A DNA stretch of 64,000 bases from Dreissena polymorpha (lineage: Eukaryota > Mollusca > Bivalvia > Myida > Dreissenidae): contig NC_068359.1 in NCBI RefSeq assembly GCF_020536995.1, positions 81,046,454 to 81,110,453 on the forward strand, in the 5' to 3' direction. Position 1 is the first letter of the stretch; each line of letters starts with the position of its first letter. Below the pieces are notes generated by a model, which saw only the letters and a program-made list of their open reading frames with translations, was not told where the DNA came from and searched no databases. This document shows, in pieces, positions 24,462-35,300 of this stretch. A program made the position numbers and the translations under genes.

Positions 24462-25009
24462 TTTAAACTTTAAACCGAGAGATACTTCATATCTTGGAGT
24501 GATTGTCAATTCAGTATTCCTACATGTACATGTTCGAAATGTTTTTATTATTGTGTATATTAACTCGTATATAGCCATTCGGCCTTACTTACTTGTTCTC
24601 TGGTGTCTCGCTTGATGGACCGGTCAGTACTTGGTAATTTTCATATTAAGCACGTTATCATTATAATCATCGCCGTTGTCAGAGTTGCTATTACAACAAG
24701 TATTGTATATATCACATTTATAACACAAGTAAGGTCATGAATATCAATATTTGGCATCATGTTCTTACGTATTTGTCTCAATACTCATGTACAGGATCTG
24801 TTTCAACGAGCCAATCTATCAAATGTTTAGGTCTGCATGTACCGGTACATGTATTATGTAGGTATGTTAATAAATAGTAGATAACAATTATTATTCTAGA
24901 AGAAAAATCTTTTTAATCAAACATAAAACCGTTTAAGGTGTTTATAAATTATTTAGTGCAGCATATGGGTGCAAGGCTATACACTGCTAGTAATAGCTGT
25001 GAACATAAG
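24462..25009. other. 3' flank of the TRIM gene
   Basis: AT-rich. No further coding sequence; a possible AATAAA poly(A) signal occurs at about 24870 (ttaataaatag) but cannot be confirmed. Confidence 0.35.
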
Positions 25010-25110
25010 TGTCGCGTACGGGGTTTAATGCATATGCGTTAAGTGTCACCCCAGATAAGCCTGTTCAGTCCGCACAGGCTAATCAGGGACGACCCTTTCC
25101 GCCTTTACAG
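25010..25110. mobile_element. Palindromic MITE family P, left half only
   Basis: gtcgcgtacggggtttaatg, cagataagcctgttcagtcc and cacaggctaatcagggacg are present; the right half is absent. Confidence 0.75.
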
Positions 25111-25149
25111 GATTAAGCTTTAGAAGATATTTCGTATATATACGCAGTA

Positions 25150-25215
25150 TCAGGACAGCGCGGCCATGGAGTATCGGGACAGCGCTCTCCCAACTGAGCC
25201 AACCGGGCAACATCC
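25150..25215 (-). repeat. tRNA-like 5' half (SINE remnant)
   Basis: On the minus strand GGTTGGCTCAGTTGGGAGAG is a standard tRNA D-arm/A-box region. No B box follows, and a short sequence (atcgggacagcgc / atcaggacagcgc) is duplicated nearby. Confidence 0.5.
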
Positions 25216-25885
25216 TACATATACTTAGAAAAAAGACACGAGTTTTTGCCGAATCCCAGTATTTCAATCAAACGTGTCTGCAGGTCGATCTATAAGGGTT
25301 TGTCAGTGATGACTTGAGAGTATTTTATGTTCTCAAACTAAACATGTCCTACAATTTACAATGGATATAAATAGTTCAATAAATGTTCGGGCCTTACTGT
25401 AGAATTAAAAAGACATCCGGTCTGTCTCACTGTTTTGTTTCATACGTAAAGCGACATATTTTCAAAAGGTCGGTTTGAATTATCCAGTATTTCCAAATAC
25501 ATGTAATTGAAAAAACAAACAACAAAGACATGATTGTTTTCTTTTTCTTTTGTTATTAACAAATATCTAGTTATGTATAAACGAAGTCACAAACAACGAT
25601 ATAGGTAAACACAATCGAACGTAAACTTACTGACTACGTAATAAATAAATACGTCATGATTGCACGGTGTTTATAATACACTTAAAATGAATGAACAAAA
25701 TATCAAGATAAGGTTAACACAGAAATTTATTGTAAACGAATGATAAAACGTCTTTGAAAATAAACTTGAAATGTTTTTAAAAGTACTGTAAACAAGATAA
25801 TGACTCTTCATGTTTACGGTATTTCAGCGTATTCAAGATTAAAAATTAATAAACCTTTATTCTATGACACCAATATGATAAACAA
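25216..25885. other. Intergenic, no gene seen
   Basis: AT-rich, no structure recognised. Confidence 0.45.
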
Positions 25886-27527
25886 ACAAGAGGGCCAAAA
25901 TGGCCCTAGTTCGCTCACCTGAGAGGAGTCGGTTCATTCAATCTTTACCAAATGTCAAACTTGACCTAGATATTGTCCAGACAAACATTCTGGTCAAGTT
26001 TCATCATTATTTCATCTGCGAGTCATGATCAATGTACCTATGAAGTTTCATGATCCTAGGCGTAAGCATTCTTGAGTTATCATCCGGAAACCATTTTTCT
26101 AAGTTGAGTCACCATGACCTTGACAGCCATTGTGTGAATACGTTTTTTTGGCACTGTGAACTTGACCATTGACCTAGTGACCTGATAATCAATAGGGGTC
26201 ATCTGCGAGTCATGATCAATGTACTTATGAAGTTTCATGATCCTAGGCCTAAGCGTCCTTGAGATATCATCTGGAAACGATTTTACTTTTTCCGGTCATC
26301 ATGACCTTTGACCTAGTGACCTGAAAATCAATAGGGGTCATCTGCGAGTCATGATCAATGTTTCTATGAAGTTTCATGATCCTAGGCATAAGCGTTCTTG
26401 AGTTATCATTCGGAAACCATTTTACTATTTCGGGTCATCATGACCTTGACCTTTGACCTAGTGACCTGAAAATCAATAGGGGTCATCTGCGAGTCCTGAT
26501 CAATGTACCTATGAAGTTTCTTGATCCTTGGCATAAGCGCTCTTGAGTGATCATCCAGAAACCATCTGGTGGACGGACAGACCGACATGAGCAAAACAAT
26601 ATACCCCCTCTTCTTCGAAGGGGGGGGGGGGGGGGGCATAATGAGAAAACTGCCCCCCTCCCAGCAGCCATGTTTTTCAACTGACCGGAACCATTTTTGA
26701 ACTCAACTCTCGTAAAAACTCTGTTCTGAGCAAACTTCATACAAATTGGGCCAAAAATGTGACTTCTACTGTGTTCACATGTTTTCACTATATACATATA
26801 GAGAAAAAATGCCCCGCCCACTTGTGGCCATGTTTTTTCTGCGATCCTGTCCATTTTCAAACTCGTCCGAGATATCATCAATAAAATCAATGTTTTGACC
26901 AACTTTCATGATGATTGGGCAAAAATTGTGACTTCTAGAGTGTTTACAAGGTTTCTCTATAGCCAAATAGGGAAAACTGCCACTATATACATATAGAGAA
27001 AAATGCCCCGCCCACTGGCGGCCATGTTTTTTCGCCGATCTCGACCATTTTCAAACAAATCCGAGACATGGACCAATGTTTTGACCAATTTTCACGATGA
27101 TTGGGCAAAAATTGTGACTTCTAGAGTGTTTACAAGGTTTCTCTATAGCCAAATAAGGAAAACTGCCCCGCCCACTGGCGACCATGTTTTTCAACGGATC
27201 AAAACCACTTTTGAACTAAACCTGGATATAATTAAGACAAACATTTTGACAAAGTTACATGAAGATTGGGCATGAAATGTGACTTCTACAGTGTTTACAA
27301 GGTTTTTCTTTTTTTTGACCTAGTGACCTAGTTTTTGACCCGGCACAACCCAGTTTCAAACTCGGCTGAGATTTCATTGGGATAAAGCTTCTGACCAAGT
27401 TTCATGAAGATGGGACAAGAAATGTGGCCTCTAGAGTGTTTACGAGCAAATGTTAACGGACGTACGGACATACCACGGACAAAGACCGGTCACAAAAGCT
27501 CACCTGAGCAATCAGGTGAGCTAAAAA
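25886..27527 (+). mobile_element. Tandem-unit element B (same terminal family as A; composite body)
   Basis: Starts ACAAGAGGGCC with hairpin GGGCCaaaatGGCCC, then arm CGCTCACCTGAGAG. It ends with hairpin GCTCACCTGA-gcaa-TCAGGTGAGC (about 27498-27521) and TAAAAA. The first half has units of about 130 bp (tcatctgcgagtcatgatc, atgaagtttcatgatcctag, tgacctttgacctagtgacc) and finishes in an internal hairpin ccccctcttcttcgaagggg at about 26604-26634. The second half has the units of element A (ggccatgttttt, tgacttctagagtgtttac). It thus looks like two families fused between one pair of ends. Confidence 0.78.
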
Positions 27528-28536
27528 GCATCCATTGAGAGCTGCGGTAACTTGAGTTACTAATACATGTTACGAATCTTATACTTTCTGTGAGATTTTT
27601 TTTTTAAATAAAAGGTACCGTTGGTCTTCCGTTTTGAAAATACGGAAGGTAACATGATAATTCGGCGCGAAATTTAAATTAAAACCGTTCAACAATGCAG
27701 ACAAATTTTCGGCAGAAATCGCAAACTTTGGAACACAGCTGGTCTTGTGGAAATAAAATTTAAACTGCAGTACCGTGTAAAAATAGCAACTTATTAAACA
27801 CACTGCGTGTATAAAAAATCTCAAGGTACAGTTCTCCTTAAAGCCTCATTTAAATACGTAATAAGTGATCGCCATGGACTCCGTAATGTTATTTGGGTAG
27901 TACACTTCTGATGGTGTTTATAACTGTCCATTACCTAGACAAATATTCACAAGAAACGCTACCAAAAATTGCTACTCTGTGAACGATTTTCTTAACTTTT
28001 TTGTCAAAAGTACTTATGAACATATTTTTCATAATAAATAATTGTACACAATAAAATACTGTAGTTTCATAATTGATAACAGTGCAATACGAATTACTGT
28101 TAAATCAACAATATATACACCTTTCTTGTTGGCATGCAATTAGTTTTTATAATTAACACAATTTCAAGGCATTAAATGCAAACCAGTGACTAAACAACTT
28201 CTGGAAACAAAATCCACAAAACACATAATCAATGAAAACAACATTTGCATTTGCTTCAAGCTTGGAAAGTGTGAACATCAAAACATAAGTCACAACACTG
28301 AATCCAAAATATAAATGAATTTAAATTGCTCTAGAAAAGAAAATCTTACAATTTCAAAAGATAAAGGAATGAAAAGTCTTCCTCAGATATACAAATATAA
28401 ATATGATTTTTTTTTCTTGCTCAGGCGAAATTAAAAACTAATTATTACATAAGTATTGATTTTTATGTATATAAATAAATTTTAGACTATAATAATTTTG
28501 TTTTTCCAACTTAGTAGTAAAGAGTTCTATATTTTA
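27528..28536. other. Intergenic, no gene seen
   Basis: AT-rich. One 81-codon minus-strand ORF (27579-27824) lacks recognisable features. Confidence 0.45.
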
Positions 28537-29586
28537 ACAAGAGATGTGTTCGTCAGAAACACAATGCCCCCTACTGCACCGCTTTGAAATAAAAATTATA
28601 TTTATCATTTGGCAGGTATAGAAATCATCTCCCTTTCAAGCTTATTACTTCTCTTGGATTTTGTCCAATCCAACTGGGGGGGGGGGGGTCTGTTGACAGT
28701 TAAAAATGACCAAGTCAGACATCATTGACAACCAAGGCCTGTGGTTTATCAAAGAGATCATAGCCAAAGTTCAACATGTATCTATGGACATAAGTCCACA
28801 GGTATGTAATGAACCCTACCATTCACAAATAAGTACAGGAAAGAAATGATAGTTATATCATTAAAAAAACAACCTTTGACAAATAATCATTTGGGTTATA
28901 AAAAATCAAAATAAAAATCTTAACAGTAACTGTGAAAAGAACTTAAATTCTTGGTAAGGACATATATATTCTGAGATTTATAATTGTATAAATTACTTCC
29001 CTTGAAAATAATTGTCTCTAACAAATCTCTATTTTTAGTAGCAAATAATTAAAAGCTACTACCGTGACTGTAGATTCACCACTCAAAATGTGCAGCTCCA
29101 TGAGATACACATGCTTGCCAAATATCAAGTTGCTGTGTTCAATATTGAATAATTATCTCCCTTTAAAGCTTATTACTTCCCTTGGATTTGTATTTTTTAC
29201 CTTAGACCTTGAAGGATGACCTTGACCTTGACCTTTTACCACGATGTGTTTGTCAGAAACACAATGCCGCCTACTGCGCTGCTTTGATTTATTTAACAAA
29301 AATAAATAATTTGGCAGGTCAGACAATTATGTCCATTTAAAGCTTATTACTTTCCTTGGATTTGTTTTTTTGACCCCGTGACTTAGTTTTAGACCCGGCA
29401 TGACCCATATTCGAACTTGACGTAGATATTGTCTAGATCAGCTTCTGACCAAGTTTCGTAAAGATCGGATGAAAACTATTTGAGTTAGAGAGTGGACACG
29501 AAAAGTGTGACAGACTGACAGACAGACTGACTGACAGACAGTGCGAAAACTATATACCCCCTTTTCTGCGAAAGGGGGCATAAAAA
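28537..29586 (+). mobile_element. Tandem-unit element C (ACAAGAGATGTG...GGGGGCATAAAAA)
   Basis: 5' ACAAGAG followed by hairpin GTGTTcgtcagAAACAC and arm AATGCCCCCTA. 3' hairpin CCCCCTTTT-ctgc-GAAAGGGGG followed by CATAAAAA. The GGGGGCAT arm is the inverse of the 5' ATGCCCCC arm (subterminal inverted repeat). The body has two diverged units; the second restarts at about 29243 with tgtgtttgtcagaaacac. At 28865-28880 it carries the uninterrupted site that is occupied by element E in the related copy at 35505. Confidence 0.8.
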
Positions 29587-29807
29587 GTCAAATTATCTAT
29601 TTAATGGTAAAAGAAGAACAGCACATATACTGAAAAAATATATCTAACAATTATACCATTTAAATTCACCATATAAATATACCATAGTCTCGATGACAAC
29701 TCCCACATGAGTACTAACAAAAGGCCTTTACAGATTAATTGATAAACAATCATCAATGTCCCTATTGTTAGTAAAAGTCACTGAAGTGGTCAAAAAAGTA
29801 AAATAAC

Positions 29808-30071
29808 ATGAGTCTGTTCTGAGAAAACTGGGCATAATGCATGTGTGTAAAGTGTCATCCCAGATTAGCCTGTGCAGTCCACACAGGCTAATCAGGCACG
29901 ACACTTTCCGCCTAAATTTGATTTTTGCTAAGAAGAGACTTCATTTAAACAAAAGATATCATAAAAGCGGAAAGTGGCATGCCTGATTAGCCTGTGTGGA
30001 CTGCACAGGCTAATCTTGGATGACACTTAGCGCACAAGCATTATGCCCAGTTTTCTCAGAACACGACTCAT
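29808..30071. mobile_element. Palindromic MITE family P, complete copy
   Basis: atgagtctgttctgagaaaa to ttttctcagaacacgactcat, with two internal cctgtg(c/t)...gcacagg palindromes and cgacactttccgcc / aaagtggcatgcc arms. It is nearly symmetrical about a central ttgctaagaagagacttc. Confidence 0.92.
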
Positions 30072-30639
30072 ATACATTCGAACACAATTACACTAAAATC
30101 CAAGGTTCAATTATTTTTTAATACTAAAATTACTCTGAATGCTTTTTCTCTACCTGATATACTGTAAAATCATACATATTCTGGTGCAAGAAATTGGGTG
30201 GTTAAAAGAAGACCATCATCGGTTCGTTACTTCATGGATTTAAAATTATGCAAAAACACAAATGTGGCATTGTCAAATCTGTAATCAGTCATTTTCGAAT
30301 GTGTCTGTGTTGAATTTGTGGATCCGTAAACCCCAAAATCAAAGAAAACTTTTGCACACCAATAATGATTTTACAATTTCAATAGCCATCCATGTACATT
30401 GCACAAAAAGTTCTGCGACAAATATTTTTCATTCATACTTATGAATAACAGTTCAGCTTATATGCAATTGTAGTTTTCAGTTTGTAACACAATCTCACAC
30501 AATTCATTATGATTTCGCGAAATGAATCATGATTTCACACAATTCATCATGATTTCACAATCAGAAACCAGGACACTTAACATAGGGATCCAGGGATCAT
30601 CATCATTAATAACGTCATGAGGTCATAAGATAAAAGGTC
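30072..30639. other. Intergenic, no gene seen
   Basis: A local repeat of cacaattcat(t/c)atgatttc occurs three times at about 30497-30560; nothing else. Confidence 0.45.
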
Positions 30640-30830
30640 CCAATGGCGTATTGGATAGTGACCGGAAGGTCACTGGTTCGATCCCTACTGTGGTAGCATT
30701 TTTTAAAGTTTAGATCTCCCTTTAGACACCAATTACTGGTTCTAGGCCCAGAAAACGGACTCTAGAGCGTTTCCATAAACCCGAGGCTTTCGATGCCATA
30801 GAGCTAAAATAAATAGGTTTAAGGTCATGG
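30640..30830 (+). mobile_element. tRNA-derived SINE (copy 1)
   Basis: The head has ggcgtattggatagtgacc, then a good B box, GGTTCGATCCC. The body has gacaccaattactggttct and cagaaaacggactctaga. The same body occurs at 54068-54290, so this is a dispersed SINE with a conserved central domain. The central sequence resembles the Nin-type domain from memory; not checked. Confidence 0.65.
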
Positions 30831-32010
30831 ACAGAAATATTCTCTCGTTGTAAAAAATGGACCCCATATCTGGATAGTTTTGTGAAGATTTGATGAAAGG
30901 AGAATGAGTTACCAGAGCTGAAACAGAGAATTTTGCTTTTTTATAAAACATTGGCAATAAATGAATATGTCTAAAGTTCCTGGTGGGACAGGTTGGTTTT
31001 ATTTGGTGATGATTCTATGAAAACTGTATCATGAAGAGAAAGGAAAGCAGCAACCTATCCATCCGCCTTCCAAGGGTGTTCCCATAACAAATCCCATTAA
31101 GAGATGGGTCTATATACAAAATGTAAAAATCTACATTTGTTTAAATGCTTTTAAAGTGACAGAGTAAAACGTGTTCTTTTGAACATAAAATCATTCATTA
31201 TAAACAGTCTTTAATGTCTATACATGTAGCATGCACTCAGGATGAGCAAAATATAACTGTTAATATTATTGGTTATATATAAGAGATTCGCTAAATAGAA
31301 GGTACGGTACCACCTTACATTTACTAAAATGTTATTTGTTATGTTTTCCTATGAATTCAACGACAGATTAAAACTGGTATTTCAATAGTCTTGTAATTTT
31401 CCATTTGAAACACTGGTACCGGTACTCAAAATGACCATCACAGTTGCTATGGTAATGTATTGTTTACATATCACTGATAACATATCAAAACAAGGCAAGT
31501 AAACTGAGTACAAGTATCTTAACAGTCAAATGGTCCAGCGATAAACAATAAGCAAATTACCTAAGCAATAAAAAAAACATAGTGAGTTTTGTTGCTTTAT
31601 ATTTTACAGCCTGTGCCATTTTTATACAGATAAAAAGCTTGATTAACCATGAAATTGGGAAAACTTTAAACATTATTAATATGATTAAAAATAACAGTAT
31701 ACCAACTGTTTATAAGTGCATGTTTAACTGCTTTCTAACATTTACAGGTGTATATTAAAAGGTGCTAGAGACTTAAATTGCAGTATAAAAAACTCAATAA
31801 ACCAATTATTTAGTTAATTGGAAAAGTTTGGCATACATGTATGTTTGGGAAAGTTCGGTCAAATTTGGGGAAAAATGTTACTTTTTGCGATTGGGAAACA
31901 TACTTTTTGTACTTTTTGCAATTGAAAAACAGCCTGTAAGAGGCTGTACTTTTAGGCGGAAAAAAATCACTGAAACAACACTTATTTAAAAAGATTCTTA
32001 AATCACAGGT
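30831..32010. other. Region beyond the 3' end of GDAP1, no gene seen
   Basis: Probably contains the GDAP1 3' UTR at its right end. Stretches such as tttgggaaagttcgg and ttggggaaaaatg (about 31845-31900) resemble the GGGAAAA-rich repeat at 20800-21370. Confidence 0.4.
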
Positions 32011-32345
32011 TTACTCAGATTCATTAATCTTTTTGTACACATAATATCCAGCCCCTATTCCCACTCCTACTATACCCAAAGCAAGTAAATACGGGGAAGC
32101 TGCTTTCAAAGTCTGCAAGGCCAAGGTCAGCCTCAACATCCCTATCTCGTGCTGTATTTTCTGGAACGCCGGTCGTTTCTGCACCTGGTAGAAGTACTGG
32201 TGAATGCAGGGGCACCTGTCGGGAGGGAAGAATCGTCGTGCAAGCCCGAGTAGTGTGAGCCGGTGTAGGAGGACCGCAAGACCAATGTCTGCTGCCGTGA
32301 ACATCGGCCCAAACAACCACAACTCATCCGATATGAAGCTTCCCT
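32011..32345 (-). CDS. GDAP1: GDAP1 exon 5 (terminal)
   Basis: 335 bases from tttag|AGGGAAGC to TAA. Encodes LWLFGPMFTAADIGLAVLLH and LTLLGLARRFFPPDRCPC, then the hydrophobic tail and a short basic/acidic end KKINESE. Confidence 0.95.
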
Positions 32346-35300
32346 CTAAAACATGTGTGCATGCGCATTAGAGTATAAACATTTGAGAACAATTTTTTAA
32401 ACAAAGTTTTCAAATTTCTAAGTTTTTTTAATTTAAAGCGGGGATAGACCATTTTGTCAAATATTTTGTTGAATTTATATAAAATGTGTAAAAATCTTTG
32501 TATACCCGGTACATAAATTTCAATATAAATTAAAATAAAAGCTATGAAGAACATGTGTCAAAAAATGCTAAATAGGCCAGATATTTAATTCTGCATGTAT
32601 ATCATGCATGCACCATGTGAATCTAAATTAAGTTTTACATATCATTATAATTTCCTGCAACGATATCTATTCATATGACACACGAACACTAACTCTGATC
32701 CTTATAAAAAGACGAATGCTTCGATTATTGTAGGCAAATATGTACAAAATATCTAGGTCACAATCGGCTCGGGGCGCTAATTTGTCTTTGCTGCATGTCA
32801 TGAAATTCTTCTTCAAAGTATAATTTTTCTAGCCTATTTTGTGTTATTGTAACATATTTTTATCAATATATTACAATTTAACACTTATAACAAGTTGCTA
32901 TCTTCAATATTGCAAAAGTATTCATAAAATGAGCGATTTTGGCCACATATAATTGACCTCTGACCTTGAAGGATGACCTTGACCTTTCACCACTCAAAAT
33001 GTGCAGCTCCATGAGATACACATGCATGCCAAATATCAAGTTGCTATCTTCAATATTGCAAAAGTATTCATAAAATGAGCGATTTTGGCCACATATATTT
33101 GACCTCTGACCTCGAAGGATGACCTTGACCTTTCACCACTCAAAATGTGCAGCTTCATGAGATACACATGCATGCCAACTATGAAGTTGCTATCTTCAAT
33201 ATAGCAAAAGTTATTGCAAAATGTTAAAGTTGGCGCAAACAGACAGACAGACCAACAGACAGACAGGGCAAAAACAATATGTCCCCAACTACTATAGTGG
33301 GGGACATAAAAATCGTGCATACCCGCTTAAATGTATGGGGGAACAATACAGACATATTTTTATTTCATTAATTTCCATTTAAAAGACCCAGGTAATTTGA
33401 TAAAATCAAAGCAAATGCCCATCCCTGAAGCATGGCTTATGTTTACTTATGGGGAATCATTTGAGCACGTTTTGATAGATGACTTCTACATCAAACTTTT
33501 CAAAGTACGAGTCCTCTTGGGCCTTGTGTGTTCCTATAAGAATATTTTAAAATCATAGTCAAGTCATTTTGCAATTTAATCTTTTTCCACTTGGAAGCTA
33601 AGTGAAAATGGCTATCTGCAAACAGCTTAAAACCAGAACAGCATGCCAGTAACTCACAGTCTGTTCAGGTTTCATGCTGTTTACTGCTAATCAGTATCTT
33701 AGGGTTGGAAATAAAGCTTTTAAAACTTGAATCTAGTCAGAAAGGTCTTAAATGAAATTTAACTTTCTAAGAGACTACAAATGCATAAAAATACCTATCT
33801 AAGTGGTAAAGACTATATACATGTGTATATATAATAATAGAAGTAAGCATGTGACCACCACCATGAGGCCAATGTTGGGGCCATGGTAATACATTTCACA
33901 AACTAACTAGAAAATCTTGCTTTTGCACATAAAAAGCAACATTTGTTTGCCTTGTGCCTCAGAGAGAATATTTTTAAATTAACATGTTACCTTTGGGCAT
34001 GGCAAGATATATCACAGAGAATTATTTTCAACATTTTTTTTTATAGTGGGACTCTTTGTGCTATATACGAAACAAGAATCCTATGGGACTTATAAGCTAA
34101 AAACTCTCTTGTTTTCAATTTATTTTTAGATCTTTCTTTAGATCTATCGAAGTATTTATGCAGCAGACTGTAATGATTTCATTAAATTATAAAGAGAGCT
34201 CACCTGAAGATCTGTTTTTTAAGTTTCGTGAAAATCTAGAAATGTTTTTATGGAAAGCCACTCGCCAACACTAGAGATCACAATGAGCACTATATTCTGA
34301 GATCAGCTAAAAAATAAATACCATTATTAAGACAATTTTACAATGTAGGCTTCCTATGCCATTCGCCAAATTAGCCAGTGGCTACAAACTAGCAAATTAG
34401 GCTAAAGAAATTGCACCTGACTACAAATTTTTCTTGTTGATTAAACCCAATAAAACTGATCAAATTAAGAATTAATGTGTTAAAAATTGTCTGCAATAAA
34501 TTGGCTCAAGACAATTTTGAGCCTGGGGAAGCCATATTTGCCACTAGTACCACTACCTTCTCTGATCTTTCTTAGCTGTTCCTCCACTTCAGCAAAGAAG
34601 TTCATGAGGTCATCCAACTGTGCCTTGACCCGGTCCACGTCGGTGATCGTATCGAAGTTGGAGGCCGCCAGCTGCGACTTGTTCAAGTAGCTGTCACGCA
34701 GCTCAGGGTGCCGAGTGGCCAGCTCGATCAAGAGACTTAACCTCTTCTCAAAGTTCTCTTAAAAATGTGCATTAATGAATAAATTTCATCCAGTTTTACA
34801 AAGTTATATACCAGGATTACATAACTGATGATATTAAGCATTTAAAAACATGTACTTGTCCCTTTAAGGACATAAGTTGTATTTAAACAACCTTCATGCC
34901 CAAGTTTCTAAAATCTTTTTTTTTTAAGAACAAGATGTCCATGACGGCTGAATAGCACTCATTTGTGTTCAAAGTACAATAATTGTCGAAGACTTGACAA
35001 GTGTTTTTTTTTAAACTTAACCATAATCAAATGTCCTTGATATGTTCAAATATTTGATTGAGGTTGAGTAATACATACATCAAGATTAAAGACTTGTTAA
35101 ATGTATTTTCAAATACCTGGTGACCTAGTTTTCAAATACCTGGTGACCTAGTTTTCAAATACCTGGTGACCTAGTTTTCAAATACCTGGTGGCATAGTTT
35201 TCAAATACCTGGTGACCTAGTTTTCAAATACCTGGTGACCTAGTTTTCCACTACCTGGTGACCTAGTTTTCAAATACCTGGTGACCTAGTTTTCAAATAC

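Noticed and set aside
26483-27275. ORFs of 90-139 codons in element B
   Set aside because: They follow the repeat units on both strands and repeat with them; no coding signature.
30262-30444. ORF beginning MWHCQICNQSFSN, like a C2H2 zinc finger start
   Set aside because: The two His ligands are not at finger spacing, and the frame is isolated in AT-rich DNA.
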